Origin: Corallium rubrum
Taxonomy: Eukaryota > Cnidaria > Anthozoa > Scleralcyonacea > Coralliidae
Direction of reading: 5' to 3'
Assembly: GCA_964035015.1 (NCBI GenBank)
Contig: OZ035998.1
Location: forward strand, 41,155,531 to 41,219,530
DNA: 64,000 nucleotides
Part shown: one piece after another, positions 1 through 11,082 of the stretch
Position numbering within the stretch: the stretch's first letter is position 1
Layout of the letters: each line of letters starts with the position of its first letter
Notes under the pieces: generated by a model
What the model was told of the DNA's origin: nothing
The model's database searches: none
What the model saw: the letters and a program-made list of their open reading frames with translations, nothing else
Position numbers and translations under genes: made by a program

Positions 1-2626
1 TCCAGTGTTACTATACAGGAGGAGACCAAGTACCTGGAGAAAACATGCGGCGTTTAGTAAGAGTAAAACGGGAAGCACTCTTCTCACATGCAATGTGAAA
101 TTTTAATCTCATACCTGCAATCTGCAACAATCACCCATGGATTACCGTTTATGTTGGCTATGAAGTACCTGGGTTATATATAGTACCTCGCATTCTATCA
201 ACTGTGAGCTGACTTACAACCTAACTTGAACTGCGCGTCCACATAATTTACTTGGAGCGAACTTTAACGGTCTATCAGTATATACTCATCCTACCTTGTA
301 ATTTTTCCCACCATACGCGCATGCTTTTTCTGACGGAACGGCAGGCTTTGGATCTAAATATACAAAGCGAGTTAAATCAGAGGTTTTCGCGAAATACATT
401 AACATATATTTCATCTCACGCAGGTGTTTGTATCAAGCTATAAATTGCCCATATTTTTTTTTACTTTTTAAAAACGTTCATCTTACGCTCGAATGGATAA
501 TTCGAGAGTACTTTATGTAAAGCTGCACTTACGGTTTCGAGTTCACATAAACTTTCGAATTCTCCCAAACTCTCGTGTTTGCGTCAGGTTATATAACAAT
601 TGTGGCTATACGCACAATTGTCGCTAACAATTGTGGCTATCCACCTGTCCAAATTTGTCTCGATTTCAAACTATCAGTTCATTCAGAAAAATGACCCATG
701 TTTTTTCACCATCTTTGGGTGTAAAGGTGTAAAATTGGGGAGGATAGAAAGGATTTCAAAACAGCCGCGTTTCTGCACGGGTCAATTAAAGTCCCAAAAT
801 GACTCTTGCGCGAGCTGGGACGTGATTGCAGGGGTGGTGCCACTAATTACTAACGCAGGGACTAAGTGTTCCCAACGGGGGTATGGGGCTGCAATGAAAT
901 TCTTGAAAGAAAGGTAAGTACTTACTGCACTCATCGCAACATTGGCCTGTAATATTTACTCTCTCGTAACCCTAAAAACAGAAATAATACTTTCGTCTGT
1001 GTAGTCGATAAATGCGACTCGACATGAAGCTTATCTCAACATACAACTGAGCCGCATGCAGATTACACGATTCCTTTGATGATGTTTTTATACTAGAAAA
1101 AGTTTAAGCCGTGTCGCACGTCTGAAATGGCTTTAAAGTCAATTTTGAAACTCATTAATAATTCATGAACCAAAAACAAAAGAAATTATTGTTTAATCAG
1201 TGCTTTGAAACCGGAGGAAACGGTACTAGTACTTTGAAATCGGAGGAAAAATACTAGTACTTTGAAATAAGGCAAACTATATTACGTTTCAGAGGTATCT
1301 TCGGAGTTTTGAGTTTGAGAAGTTAGTTCAGATACTCGACGTCGGACTTTACCGGGATTACAAAGCCCTCGTGCATTAAAACGGCTCGCCTTTTCAAAAA
1401 GCACTCGGACTTTGAAATCCCGGTAAAGTCTTCCGTCTCGTGCAGTATTTGAACTATTACGTATAAATGTGGGTCACAAAAAATTAATGAAAGTCTTAAC
1501 TAGACGCACTAACCTGGATGCACTTATAGTTAAAACAATTGTATTAAATCTTGCCTAGCTTCCAGTATTATAAATTTTTGCCCGTCCAAATTACCTTCGT
1601 TCACCCGTATTTAGTTCAGTATATTAGTTTTTTAGTTAGTGTTTTAGTTCAGTATATTAGTATTTAGTTTCAGTATATTAGTTCTACTTTATCACGTGTC
1701 AAATCTAATGTAAATCAGGGTCGTGCATGTGCATAGCAGGAACTATAAACTGACTTATACTATATACTAAACAGTACAAAAATACAAATGACGAGTAGAT
1801 TTTTCTAAAGATATGAAGTTTTATTCTTTATTAGTAGAAACTTACTAGTATTCTATTGCAAATGCTGTAATCTGATTGGCTACTCTACTCGATATCTATT
1901 CGTCAATAGATAGCGAGTAGCAAATTGAGTACCAGTACTCGCGCGGCTATGCAGTAAAACAACATGGAGGACACGAGGAGTGAAAGATTGTTCTGCCTTG
2001 GTTTTCACACAGAAACAACGGTTATGCTTCGTTGTTTGAAATAATTTGGAAGAACTAAGGTACACAAATTAGTTTCTACTAAAACAATTAGATTATCCGC
2101 TCTCAATTTCTATGAGATGATAGTGGACTCGAGCTCCGCTCTCGTCAACTATTCACTCATAGAAATTTCCAGCTCATAATCTAATTGTTAAATGGACTAA
2201 GGAGTAAGGTATTTATGCACAATGTCCTTAATACACCTTATTCCAAAATGGCCGCAGAATTAAAAGTCTTTTAAAATAAAGTCATAAAATAAGGTCATAA
2301 ATTAGCCCTTATGAATTCGTTTTCATGTGGGAAATTCAACTGATTTTTTACTTTCAAACGAGGTCATAAGGGGCTAATTTGTATGCACGTAAACGAATTT
2401 TAATTCGGCGGCCATTTTTGAATAAGGTCTATACAAGGAATTCAAAAACTCATTAATAATTCACGAGGAAAAGACAAGGAAATCAGTACCATATCCGTGG
2501 TTTTATATCTGATAAAGAAACCTGATTTCGCAGTAAAACATTGCTGCTCATGTTTTAAATATTACTGAAAACACAAACTACTGAAAAATCTTCCAGCACG
2601 AACACAAATGGATGTACAACACATAC
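1..2626. other. Downstream intron or flank: no exon recognised
   Basis: Three inverted-repeat hairpins are visible: about 1330-1452, 2086-2190, and a TIR element at about 2230-2430 with a GGCCGC/GCGGCC inner motif. The 60-115 stretch resembles 46635-46680, so the window edge is probably repeat-derived. A plus-strand open frame at 600-917 ends at a GTAAGT, but I recognise no domain in it. Confidence 0.5.
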
Positions 2627-2728
2627 CTCTGGACAAGTCATCGGGCAGGTTATTAACACGCACAGAATATTTTGAAAATCCGTACAGGAACACTTTTCAC
2701 AATCACGTCTATACCAGATCTCGCCAAA
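2627..2728 (-). CDS. Exon 32: VWC module, middle; last exon recognised
   Basis: A 102-nt phase 0-0 exon: FGEIWYRRDCEKCSCTDFQN, ILCVLITCPMTCPE. It continues CWDENGEIHQ of exon 31 into a VWC module (W then C-x-x-C-x-C). Acceptor CTCTTTCAG|TTT, donor GAG|GTATGT. The closing CC-x-C part is not recognised between here and position 1, so the gene most likely continues beyond the window. Confidence 0.82.
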
Positions 2729-3056
2729 CTGAAAGAGATAGTAAATCGTTTGTTTCTTTTTCAGGAATAGTGCAAGGGGCGCCCGAGGCACGCGTGGGAA
2801 TAAGATTCGCAGCCTTGCATGGTGCAATGGTTGCGAGCAAGTGCGGGGGGGGGGGGGGGGGCAGGCGTGTTCCCCACATATTAATACGAAAAAAGCTAGT
2901 CTAATATGAAATATGACACTTTTTTATTTTATCACCGTAAGTAAACATTTCTGCTGGTCAAATCCAGTAAAAAAAGAAAATTAAAAAATCTGGTTTTGCT
3001 TTAGCTAAAGACGTGTAAGCCTGGAGGCATCATGAAAAACGGGAGCTAGAAATGAG

Positions 3057-3370
3057 CTCGATCTAATCGTTTACGGCGGCCATATTGGTGTACTCTAACA
3101 AGATAGCGGCTATTATTGAATGCCGTTTCAATTAACTCGGTGGAATTTAGACCACGTCCACACGTATGCGTTTTCATAGCGTTTTTATATTGTTCTCGGT
3201 CCCCCAGGGGAGCAGAAAACAATGGTCTCATTACCTGAAACAATATGAAAACGCTAGGAAAACGTATACGTGTGGACGTGGCCTTAGCTTTATTGCTATG
3301 GAAACATTTTCTGTTGTTTCACCACCTCAATCGGGCCACCACTGATCACGTGAGCAAAAACGATCCATAT
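3057..3370. mobile_element. MITE (GGCGGCCATATTGGTG family) with nested hairpin
   Basis: Outer ends, with a cgtttacggcggccatattg start and a ccaccactgatcacgtgagc-type end, match the element at 62435-62606. Inside lies a separate hairpin, about 3148-3290, with arms based on ccacgtccacacgtatgcgt. A relative of the inner hairpin is at 57213-57345. It lies in the intron between exons 32 and 31. Confidence 0.6.
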
Positions 3371-3524
3371 AATTTATAGATCATGTTGTAACAAACAAAG
3401 AAACAGGCAGATAGTAAAGCGAATGTGTCGAGATTCTTCCGGTGCCCTAGGCTACTCTGGTGCCCTAGATAGTGCGACTTAGGCACTTATGTTACTTACA
3501 AACAAATATTCGAATATCACTTAC

Positions 3525-3721
3525 TTGATGAATTTCACCATTTTCATCCCAACAGATCTGGGCGGCTGTAGTTGGCACAACTGTTGTCGAAACGGCCGTA
3601 GTCGGGACAGCCGTAGTCAAAGCGGTTGTAGTCCGAACAGTAGTCGGAATAGCAGTAGTCGGAGCAGTAGTCGGAACACTAGTAGTCGGGACGCTTGTAG
3701 GTGGAGTAGCAGTGGAGATAG
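3525..3721 (-). CDS. Exon 31: third PTS tract and start of a VWC module
   Basis: About 54 residues of Thr/Pro-rich sequence on a looser four-to-six-residue pattern (VPTTSVPTTAPTTAIPTT), ending in QICWDENGEIHQ, the first strand of a VWC module that continues in exon 32. Acceptor TTTATAG|CT (phase 1), donor CAA|GTAAGT (phase 0). Its entry phase does not fit exon 30, so at least one exon between them is unseen. Confidence 0.8.
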
Positions 3722-6563
3722 CTATAAAAGAAGAAACGAAAATATCCTATTACATATAGACTAAATTAGTATAGGTAATCGCATGGGGCCAAGGAAAATT
3801 AAGGTTTAATTTCACAAGTGTTTTCAAAATTTTACAAAACTGCCCGAGTCGCGAAGCGACGAGGGTAATGTAATTTAGTAATATAGTGGGCAAAATTATT
3901 CAAGAGCTATGTTATGTCCAGAAAATGTCGAAGTACATGTACCTTATCACGGTCGGTGCTCGGCAACATTCCAATTTTCCTCGCTCTACCGCTGTGCCTG
4001 TAGCTTTCTTTTTGTAAACAGGCAACGGCCGTCGTAAATTTTCTGGTGTACAGTATTCATTTTCACTAATAGTTTAGTCATTTTTCCCCCCTTCAATTTT
4101 TCCCCCCTTCACTCCTTCGATAGTTTAAATTTAGTTCAAAGTAAACAAAAAAGCATTTTCAGACCGAAAAACCTTGCAGATTTGTTGAAAAAAGGTCAGT
4201 CCCCTGAAGTTCACTGTTGCTAAGTAACCAAGCGACCAATCCCGTGCAAGAACTGCTGATCAAGGAACAATCAAGTGCAAGTAATTTTGCCCTGAATTAC
4301 AAAAAAATGCTCTCTTCATTAGCCAATCATATTCGAGTAATTTTGCCCTTTATACTAGAAGTTTTTATCAAAAGTTAAGTGCTGTGAGTTGCTACCATTT
4401 ACTATTTAGTAGTAAAATACTTGTTATCGTCCGAAGCATTTTCAATTAAAGAGCTTAAGCATGCGACGTACGCGTTTTCCTCAACATGGACGTCACGCGT
4501 ATAAAATCGAGCCATGCATTAAAGAGTGATGGCGTCAGCACTCTTGCTTGAAGTGAAGAACGGCAATCTATGCAGTTTTAGGTTGTTGATTTGCAGCAAT
4601 AACGGCAGTTGTCGAAAAGTCCTCGAGGAAGAAAGACAACGTGGTGTAGCGTAGCGCACAATTTAATAATGCCTGTCGCTGATCGGTAGACATTGCGTAT
4701 ACCGAAGATCATCGCCCACGAAATCCTAAGAATCGAGTTTGTAAACGCCATATAAACTCGGCCCAGACCTCGTCAAGATTAGTGAGCTTAATTATTAGCT
4801 TCTTAATTTATAGTTTTGATTTTAGTTATTTATAATAAGTTTTTGTTTATCTCATCTTTGGGCTTTTGTATATTTATAATTTTTGGCACTTTCTAATAGG
4901 AATTATCTAATATTAATATGAATTAAAGTTCCATCCCATAATGATGAAACTAAACTGTACATAGAATTGTACAAAATATTATCGATTCATTAAACTGAAC
5001 TGACCTGTGACGACACAATGACAGCATTCGTTTACTGGTTGTTTCAACTCGTAGCCCTGGAACGTTCAAAATGTAGGTCAAATAAGACGTTTATAAATAT
5101 TATAGACGCGACCATACCAAATTGAAGAGACATGGAAAAATTGCTTAAAAGTGTGCAAGACTGGAAATCTGAAAAAAGTTTAGCCTAAATATTTTCGAGT
5201 TCTCATTTCCATAGTGGCGTCAAGATGAAGATAACAAAAAGAGATGGCTGGAAAACTAACTAAAAATGTTCGAGGCGACTCGACATTCTAAACTATACGA
5301 GAAATTCAGTATCACAGTATGTAAATACATGACTACAGATGAACTTCGCTAATTTCTCGGGTGTTTTTCTACATTTTCAAGTGAAACTAATTTGTATAGG
5401 TAATAGCATGGTTTCGAGTGCATTTTGGAAAAAACATGCACAAGCGAGTTTTTGAAAGACTATCAAAATTGCAGAAGGACGAGTGCTATTTGAGGTCTTT
5501 GAAAAACTCACGAGTGTGAGTTTTTTTCAAATTGCACGAGAAATCATGCTATTATACTTATTAATAATATACATGAAAAAATTTATCATAAAGAGAATCT
5601 TTCTAATCAAAATGCTTTGTTCAAATAACATACATGAAAAAAAATTAACAGGAAGAGCTTTTTTTCTAGTAAAAAATGATTTTTGTGCAAATTTAAAAAA
5701 TTACAAAATTTGCACGGTATTTCATTTTTCTGCACTGAATTACACAAAATTGCACTCCTCTCAGCCATCAGAATTGAGAATTTTTTTCATGTCTATTATT
5801 AGCTCGTTAATATCATAGTGAGTTCATCCCGAGAATCAGATTATATACTGGTTTGTTTCTCCATTTGTATTTTTCAGGCTGTTAATTTTACTTATTACGT
5901 TAGAAAATCACTTTGAAAACCTCCATATATAAATTATAAAACAGAATATTTTCAGAACCAGAGCGGATTCAGTTTAAGTTTTTCTTTAAGGTTTAACTTC
6001 GGAATTTATATAGTAAAATCGTTGATAACAAGATTTAACGGTGTGTGAAATAGGGCGGGGCGGGGCGGGGCGGGGGGTTGTTGCGTTCATGTATTTCTAG
6101 TGCATGTGGTGCATTTTGCTAGCTTGGTGTAACAGACGTTTGATCGACGTTCAAAGCTCACACGCTCAGAAAAGATTAGAGCCTCCGACAAGGTTTGAAC
6201 CCGTTGTGACTTTAATTTGATATCTATGTGCAAACGCGAAGCGACTTTTTCTTTTGTCTCATAAGCTCTGAGCTAATGGAACTAATCAGAAATCTATTGA
6301 ATTCAAACAAAAGAAAGTCGCTTGGCGCGAAAAAAATCGCCTAGTGGAAAACCGGCTTAAGAGGCACATACTATCAATTTACAAACATAGCTCTCCATCC
6401 GAGTCTTAGTCCGAGTCTATGTTCAGCGGATTCTAACCCGTCATTAGAATGTTGCATGTTTGATTATCATTCCTGTCTGGGGCTCAGAAACCGCAATTTC
6501 TAAGCAATTGACCTTGACTGAACGTCTTAATGTTAATAGTGCGCGACTATATAATGACATTAC
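3722..6563. other. Intron between exons 31 and 30: mostly unassigned
   Basis: 2.8 kb, AT-rich. A terminal-inverted-repeat element is visible at about 5398-5556 (ends based on taatagcatg). A GC-rich direct repeat (ggggc)n sits at 6056-6076. A repeat at 6270-6365 is shared with 46552-46626. An exon with closing VWC cysteines is expected here from the phases, but none is convincing. Confidence 0.5.
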
Positions 6564-6659
6564 CTGACCACATGTTACATTGCACGTTTGTTGACAAGAG
6601 AATCCATCGGCGAGGCAAACGCACGTCGTGCAGTTCTCGGTTGCGTAAGTTTCGCCAAA
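6564..6659 (-). CDS. Exon 30: VWC-like module
   Basis: A 96-nt phase 0-0 exon: FGETYATENCTTCVCLADGF, SCQQTCNVTCGQ. It matches exon 32 (FGEIWYRRDCEKCSC) in length, phase and Cys pattern. Acceptor TTTATAG|TTT, donor CAG|GTAATG. A following exon with the closing CC-x-C pattern would be expected; I do not find one before exon 31. Confidence 0.85.
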
Positions 6660-6778
6660 CTATAAAGAAAGTAAAGTCGCCGTATTAATAATAATAAATT
6701 AAATCGTTATATCGAAACACAAATTAACAACCTCCGACTATTCCGCGTCAAACTTTCTCCATACTTAGTCCCCCATAC

Positions 6779-6978
6779 CTTAAAAACTTTTCCATCGTGA
6801 TAGCATGGACAACCATAGACTGGATCATTGGGTGAAACGCAATTTCCTTGCCGAAGGACAGTACCGTTCGGACACTGGCAACCAGGTTGGCAAGTAGTAC
6901 AGTTCAACGATTGATCAGCCAGGTTTGCGCATGTCTTAACGCAAGCGCAAGTTAGATTTACGCATTGCATCATGGGAG
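6779..6978 (-). CDS. Exon 29: TIL domain after the giant PTS
   Basis: A TIL domain: CVNLTCACVKTCANLADQSL, CTTCQPGCQCPNGTVL, NCVSPNDPVYGCPCYHDGKV. Acceptor TTTTTAG|CT in phase 1 joins the last codon of exon 28 to give Thr. The donor AAG|GTATGG (phase 0) leads to exon 30. This shows the mucin repeat is interior, not C-terminal. Confidence 0.85.
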
Positions 6979-7137
6979 CTAAAAATCAAATCAACGTATG
7001 ATTAATGGACATGAAGCCACTTCGGAACAAGTTGGCGAAGTTATTCTAAATAATTTGCTAGAATATCGTCAATTATTATATAGCATGCTATCGGATACGA
7101 CCTTTTGCGTAATCTGATTGGTTCCCTACTACCAGGC

Positions 7138-7371
7138 TATCAGCTCATAGTGTAATAAAAGTAGAGTGCTGCGTAGGCAGTGTAGAAACAACAATCGAAA
7201 TATAGTAAGGTTAGATATACTGCTGAAACCGAGAACGTAGGAGTCTAACGTTTCGAGCGAAGGCCCTTCGTCAGAGAGAAACGTGAAGGGCCTTCGCTCG
7301 AAACGTTAGACTCCTACGTTCTCTGTTTCGGCAGTATATCTAACCTTACTATATTTCGATATCAGCTCATA
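7138..7371. mobile_element. Foldback element, family A, copy 1
   Basis: Near-perfect palindrome with arms about 7196-7276 and 7283-7359, plus an unpaired 45-bp left leader (gcgtaggcagtgtagaaaca). Flanked by a 12-bp direct repeat (tatcagctcata) at 7138-7149 and 7360-7371, read as a target-site duplication. Each arm carries a CTGACGA...CGAAACG-type motif on one strand. Confidence 0.8.
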
Positions 7372-7819
7372 TCCTGCTAGTAGAGGAAAAACAAGATGGC
7401 GGCATGTTTTTTTAAACTGCCGAAAAGAGTTGAAATTGACGGATTTTTTATACAGAAAAACATCAACACCCTCAAACCAATGTATAAAAAAACAACATTG
7501 TGTAAAAATACATTAACAAATACACAATTTAGCATGTTAAATGGTGAAATGCACGTAAAAATTACGTCTTTTTACCTCAAAAACCCAACTAAATTAACGG
7601 GTTGATATTAATTTGTTGCCAAACAAAGAAACTCACGGTTAAAATCAAGCTACAACACACATTTCGTAGGAGATCACCAGTAAAGTTCTTTTTCAAAAAC
7701 AACTAACTAAGTAATTTATAAGTAATATTGGGCATTTCACTCGATTACATAGCATGTTCTAAGGATTTTGGGTGAAGGAAAATTTGAGTGTAGAATATAT
7801 ACATTTTGAGACCAAACCG

Positions 7820-7945
7820 GGACCAGTTGCGAAAAATGCAACTACACGGGCCTTCCGGCAGGAATTGAACCCACGACCTTGCGATTCTAGTGCAATTCTC
7901 TGACCACAGAGCCACGGAGGCCGTTGCCGAGAGCTTGATCGTGAG
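7820..7945 (-). mobile_element. tRNA-derived SINE (fragment)
   Basis: On the minus strand the sequence reads like a tRNA: an A-box-like stretch (TGGCTCTGTGGTCAGAGAAT) and a B-box (GTGGGTTCAATTCC), followed by a non-tRNA tail. No folded CCA-type acceptor is visible, so it is a SINE head rather than a tRNA gene. A direct repeat (agtaatattgggcatttcac) flanks the block at about 7722 and 7999. Confidence 0.65.
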
Positions 7946-8345
7946 TTCTGTATATATAATAAGGTGGTAATGCCAGGAGAGAATTGGGTATATTATAAGT
8001 AATATTGGGCATTTCACTCGATTACATAGCATGTTTCACTGCCGAAGGTGTTTGTTTGATTTTTTCATGAAATCAAAACCTTTTTCACGATAGCAACGCC
8101 AATATAAACAACTGACCCACCTTTTGATTTCATAAAGGTACTTTTAACCTTTTTTGTTGATCTGCTCAACATATTTTTTGCCTCTCGAGCAACATTTATA
8201 CAACATTTCGAAGCTGTTTACTGAACAGCTCAGCGAGAAACTCTATGTGAATGCATCATTACGCATGGCGGAAGTATTAGTTGCCCATGCCGTTAGTTTG
8301 TTGTTTCAAACATTTCGCTGTAATTTTGTCTCTTGTACAGTGCTT

Positions 8346-8347
8346 GG

Positions 8348-8432
<85 letters not shown>

Positions 8433-8480
8433 CAGTGTACATATACAGTATATATATATACAGTGTATATATATATATAG
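8346..8480. repeat. (TA)n microsatellite
   Basis: About 85 bp of uninterrupted TA at 8346-8430, then an imperfect TA-rich tail with two TACAGTGTA-like interruptions. A shorter (TA)n occurs at 8577-8591. The open frames over it are artefacts of the dinucleotide. Confidence 0.95.
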
Positions 8481-8949
8481 CGAAGACTTTAAGGTAACTA
8501 TACTTCATGCTTTATATTTTGCTCTATCTAAATGGTATTGAGCACTCCAACATTTCGTGAACCAAAAACTCACTTTTATATATATATATAATAAAATAGT
8601 TATACCATTCGCTCTCGTTGTATACCAACTAATACCAACTATGAGCTCATGGTATAACTGTTGAATATCTTGCTCTTCTTGGAATTCGGTCCAAAAACAG
8701 TCGATTATGTTGATCAAATGGTCCATTTGCACGACGACGGATCAATAGTGTTCGGCGACTACAACTACCAGAACACTTCCCCAGTATCCCAATGCTAATA
8801 GACGGAGCATATTGACAAAAGCATTCTATATAGTAGTTGTAGCTACTTAACGTCATCGTGAAAATGCCCTATTGATGTGGCAATTGCTATATCGTCAACC
8901 TTATTTAAGCGACGAAAATTTACCACAGTCTTATTGTACGTGTAAACAC

Positions 8950-9895
8950 ACAATACACCTTTTCGATAATTACGTCACGCTGCATGAAAACGAGGCTCCC
9001 AGGCCAAAGTTTCACAATTTTGATTATCGTACCTGCCATATTTGTTTATGCAAGAAGATGGCTAATAACGTCCAAACTATATATGGTAGAAATACATCGT
9101 GTACGTATGTTGTTAGGCATTTCATAAGCTTTCATTTGATGTATATTTTAAGTTTCTATGTTGTGTGTAACTTTTTAAAATGTCCAAAATGTTCGCACCA
9201 TTGCTCGTCAAGTAATAATAATGAAGTCCCACAACTGTTGTAGAATTTCGGATATTGTTTTTAAAATACATAACGCACAACTTTGAAACATATATCAAAC
9301 AGAAGATACTGTAAAATGCTATTTGCGGTAGAACTTTCAAGTTTTTAGTTTAAGAGAAAGTATTTTAAAACTGATGGGAAAACGTACTATTATCTTGGTC
9401 TGAGTTGTAAACGAAACAAAGTTAACAATTCATCCATCAGACCAAGATAACATTAATTTTTCTCATTTTTAAAATACTTCCCCTCAAGCTAGAAACTTGA
9501 AAGTTCTACCACAAATAGCATTTTACAGTATCTTCTGTTTGATATATGTTCAAAGTTGTATGTTAAATATTTTGAAAACGGTATTCGAAATTCTACAACA
9601 GTTGTGAGAAATCCACATCATATTTATTACTTGACGAGCAATGATGCGAACATTTTGGACATTTTAAAAAGTTACACACAACATAGAAACTTAAAATACG
9701 CATCAAATGAAAGCTTATGAAATGCCTATAACAACATACGTACACGATGTATTTCTACCATATATAGTTTGGACGTTATTAGCCATCTTCTTCCATAAAC
9801 AGATATGACGGGATTGCTATGATAATCAAAATTGTGAAACTTTGGCCTGGGAGCCTCGTTTTCATGAAGCGTGACGCAATTATCGAAAAGGTCTA
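8950..9895. mobile_element. Long foldback element (about 450-bp arms)
   Basis: The left arm from about 8950 (accttttcgataattacgtc) to 9415 is repeated inverted from about 9432 to 9895 with scattered differences and small indels. It closes around a short centre with tatcttggtctga / tcagaccaagata. There is no coding capacity beyond shadow frames. It lies in the intron between exons 29 and 28. Confidence 0.85.
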
Positions 9896-10098
9896 TTCAA
9901 AAATGGTTCTTACATGCCTTCTATATTTTACGCGAACTTGAGTTCTTGATTATGTAATTTGAGTTACGACGTTAAAAGTTGTGCGTAAAAGACAAAACGA
10001 AAATTCAAACCAAACCCACAGATTGGTTTGACTAAACTGAATCTAACGTAGACTCGCCCTGGATGAATAGTCTGATCAGGTCTGCACAGGTAATTCAG

Positions 10099-10729
10099 TT
10101 AACGGGGAATACACCTGAATTTTGTCAAAAAAAATTTTTTGTGATTCATTCACAATTTTGACTTTGGTGGTGGACTTTAAATGGGATTTTTGAAAAATCA
10201 TATTTTTCGCACATTACAAACTTTGAATTGGTATAACTCCTAAAGTTTAATCAATTTACCTGACATTTTCAGCATTTGTTATTGTATATATTTGCAGCAA
10301 ACGGATGATAGCAATTTAGGAAGGGGGAGGTACTTTTTGAAATATTGTTAGTGAAACTCGGAAACTGTTTAATTATTTACTTTTTGTTGCTATGGCAACA
10401 GAGACAAATATTCTACAACTTCCATCCTATTTTAGGTTTACCCCTAAACTACTTTAAAAAGTGTTTTCGATGAAACTTGCTGATGTGTTTTTGAGGAGTT
10501 AAAATTTTGAGAACATATACTGCGCGAGGCCATTTTGACAATTGATCGCTTCAAATGTAAATTAGAAAGTAAATAATCCAAGTCAATTTACCTTTAATAT
10601 ATTGCTCAATTCCTGTAGTTACAGAAAATATATGGTTGTCCATACTTTGGTTCAATATTTCAATGAGATAAAGCACACCAGACTATCAACACCATAAATA
10701 AATATAATTCAGGTGTATTACCCCCTTAA
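10099..10729. mobile_element. Non-autonomous element with TTAA target duplication (piggyBac-like)
   Basis: Starts TTAA-c-ggggaatacacctgaatt and ends aattcaggtgtattaccccc-TTAA. The inverted ends and the TTAA duplication fit the piggyBac superfamily. About 620 bp, with no transposase frame. Confidence 0.7.
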
Positions 10730-11082
10730 GTAAACCAATGCAAAATATCGTTCATTTTTGATTTTGTCCAACACAGAACTTTGGACGTCATAGCTCACAC
10801 TACAATACCCAACCTCTCAAAAAAGGATACAAATATGAAAGGCAAATAAAAGCCATTGCATACATAACTGCACTGTCACTTCATTTGGGGTACGAATCGA
10901 CAACTAGCTAGGCGACTCATCCTTATTCGCAAAAATCAAGAGCAGTAAGGATAAGCCCCACTATACACATTTAAAGGACAGTTCCATTATTATTAAAAGC
11001 AACGTTTCCCACCACAAGAAAATATATAAGCCAAACACCATGCAATGCGAAAACGAATTGAAAACAAATTTAAAATATTTAC

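Noticed and set aside
3-57. Plus-strand CYYTGGDQVPGENMRR followed by GTAAGA at the window edge
   Set aside because: Too short, and the adjoining 60-115 stretch is shared with a repeat at 46.6 kb, so an exon call is not justified.
600-917. Plus-strand 105-codon frame ending at a GTAAGT
   Set aside because: No recognisable domain, no matching acceptor or partner exon, and the opposite strand to the gene. Could be an exon of a neighbouring gene, but unsupported.
4561-4620. Possible VWC-closing exon (CRYCCKSTT on the minus strand)
   Set aside because: Runs into a stop within three codons and has no donor, so it cannot bridge exons 30 and 31.
7820-7945. tRNA gene
   Set aside because: A- and B-boxes are present but no acceptor-stem pairing, and a SINE tail follows.
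8154-8541. Open frames of repeated YI residues on both strands
   Set aside because: Translation of the (TA)n microsatellite.
8872-9340. Open frames on both strands
   Set aside because: Lie in the left arm of the long foldback element; the inverted arm does not preserve them.
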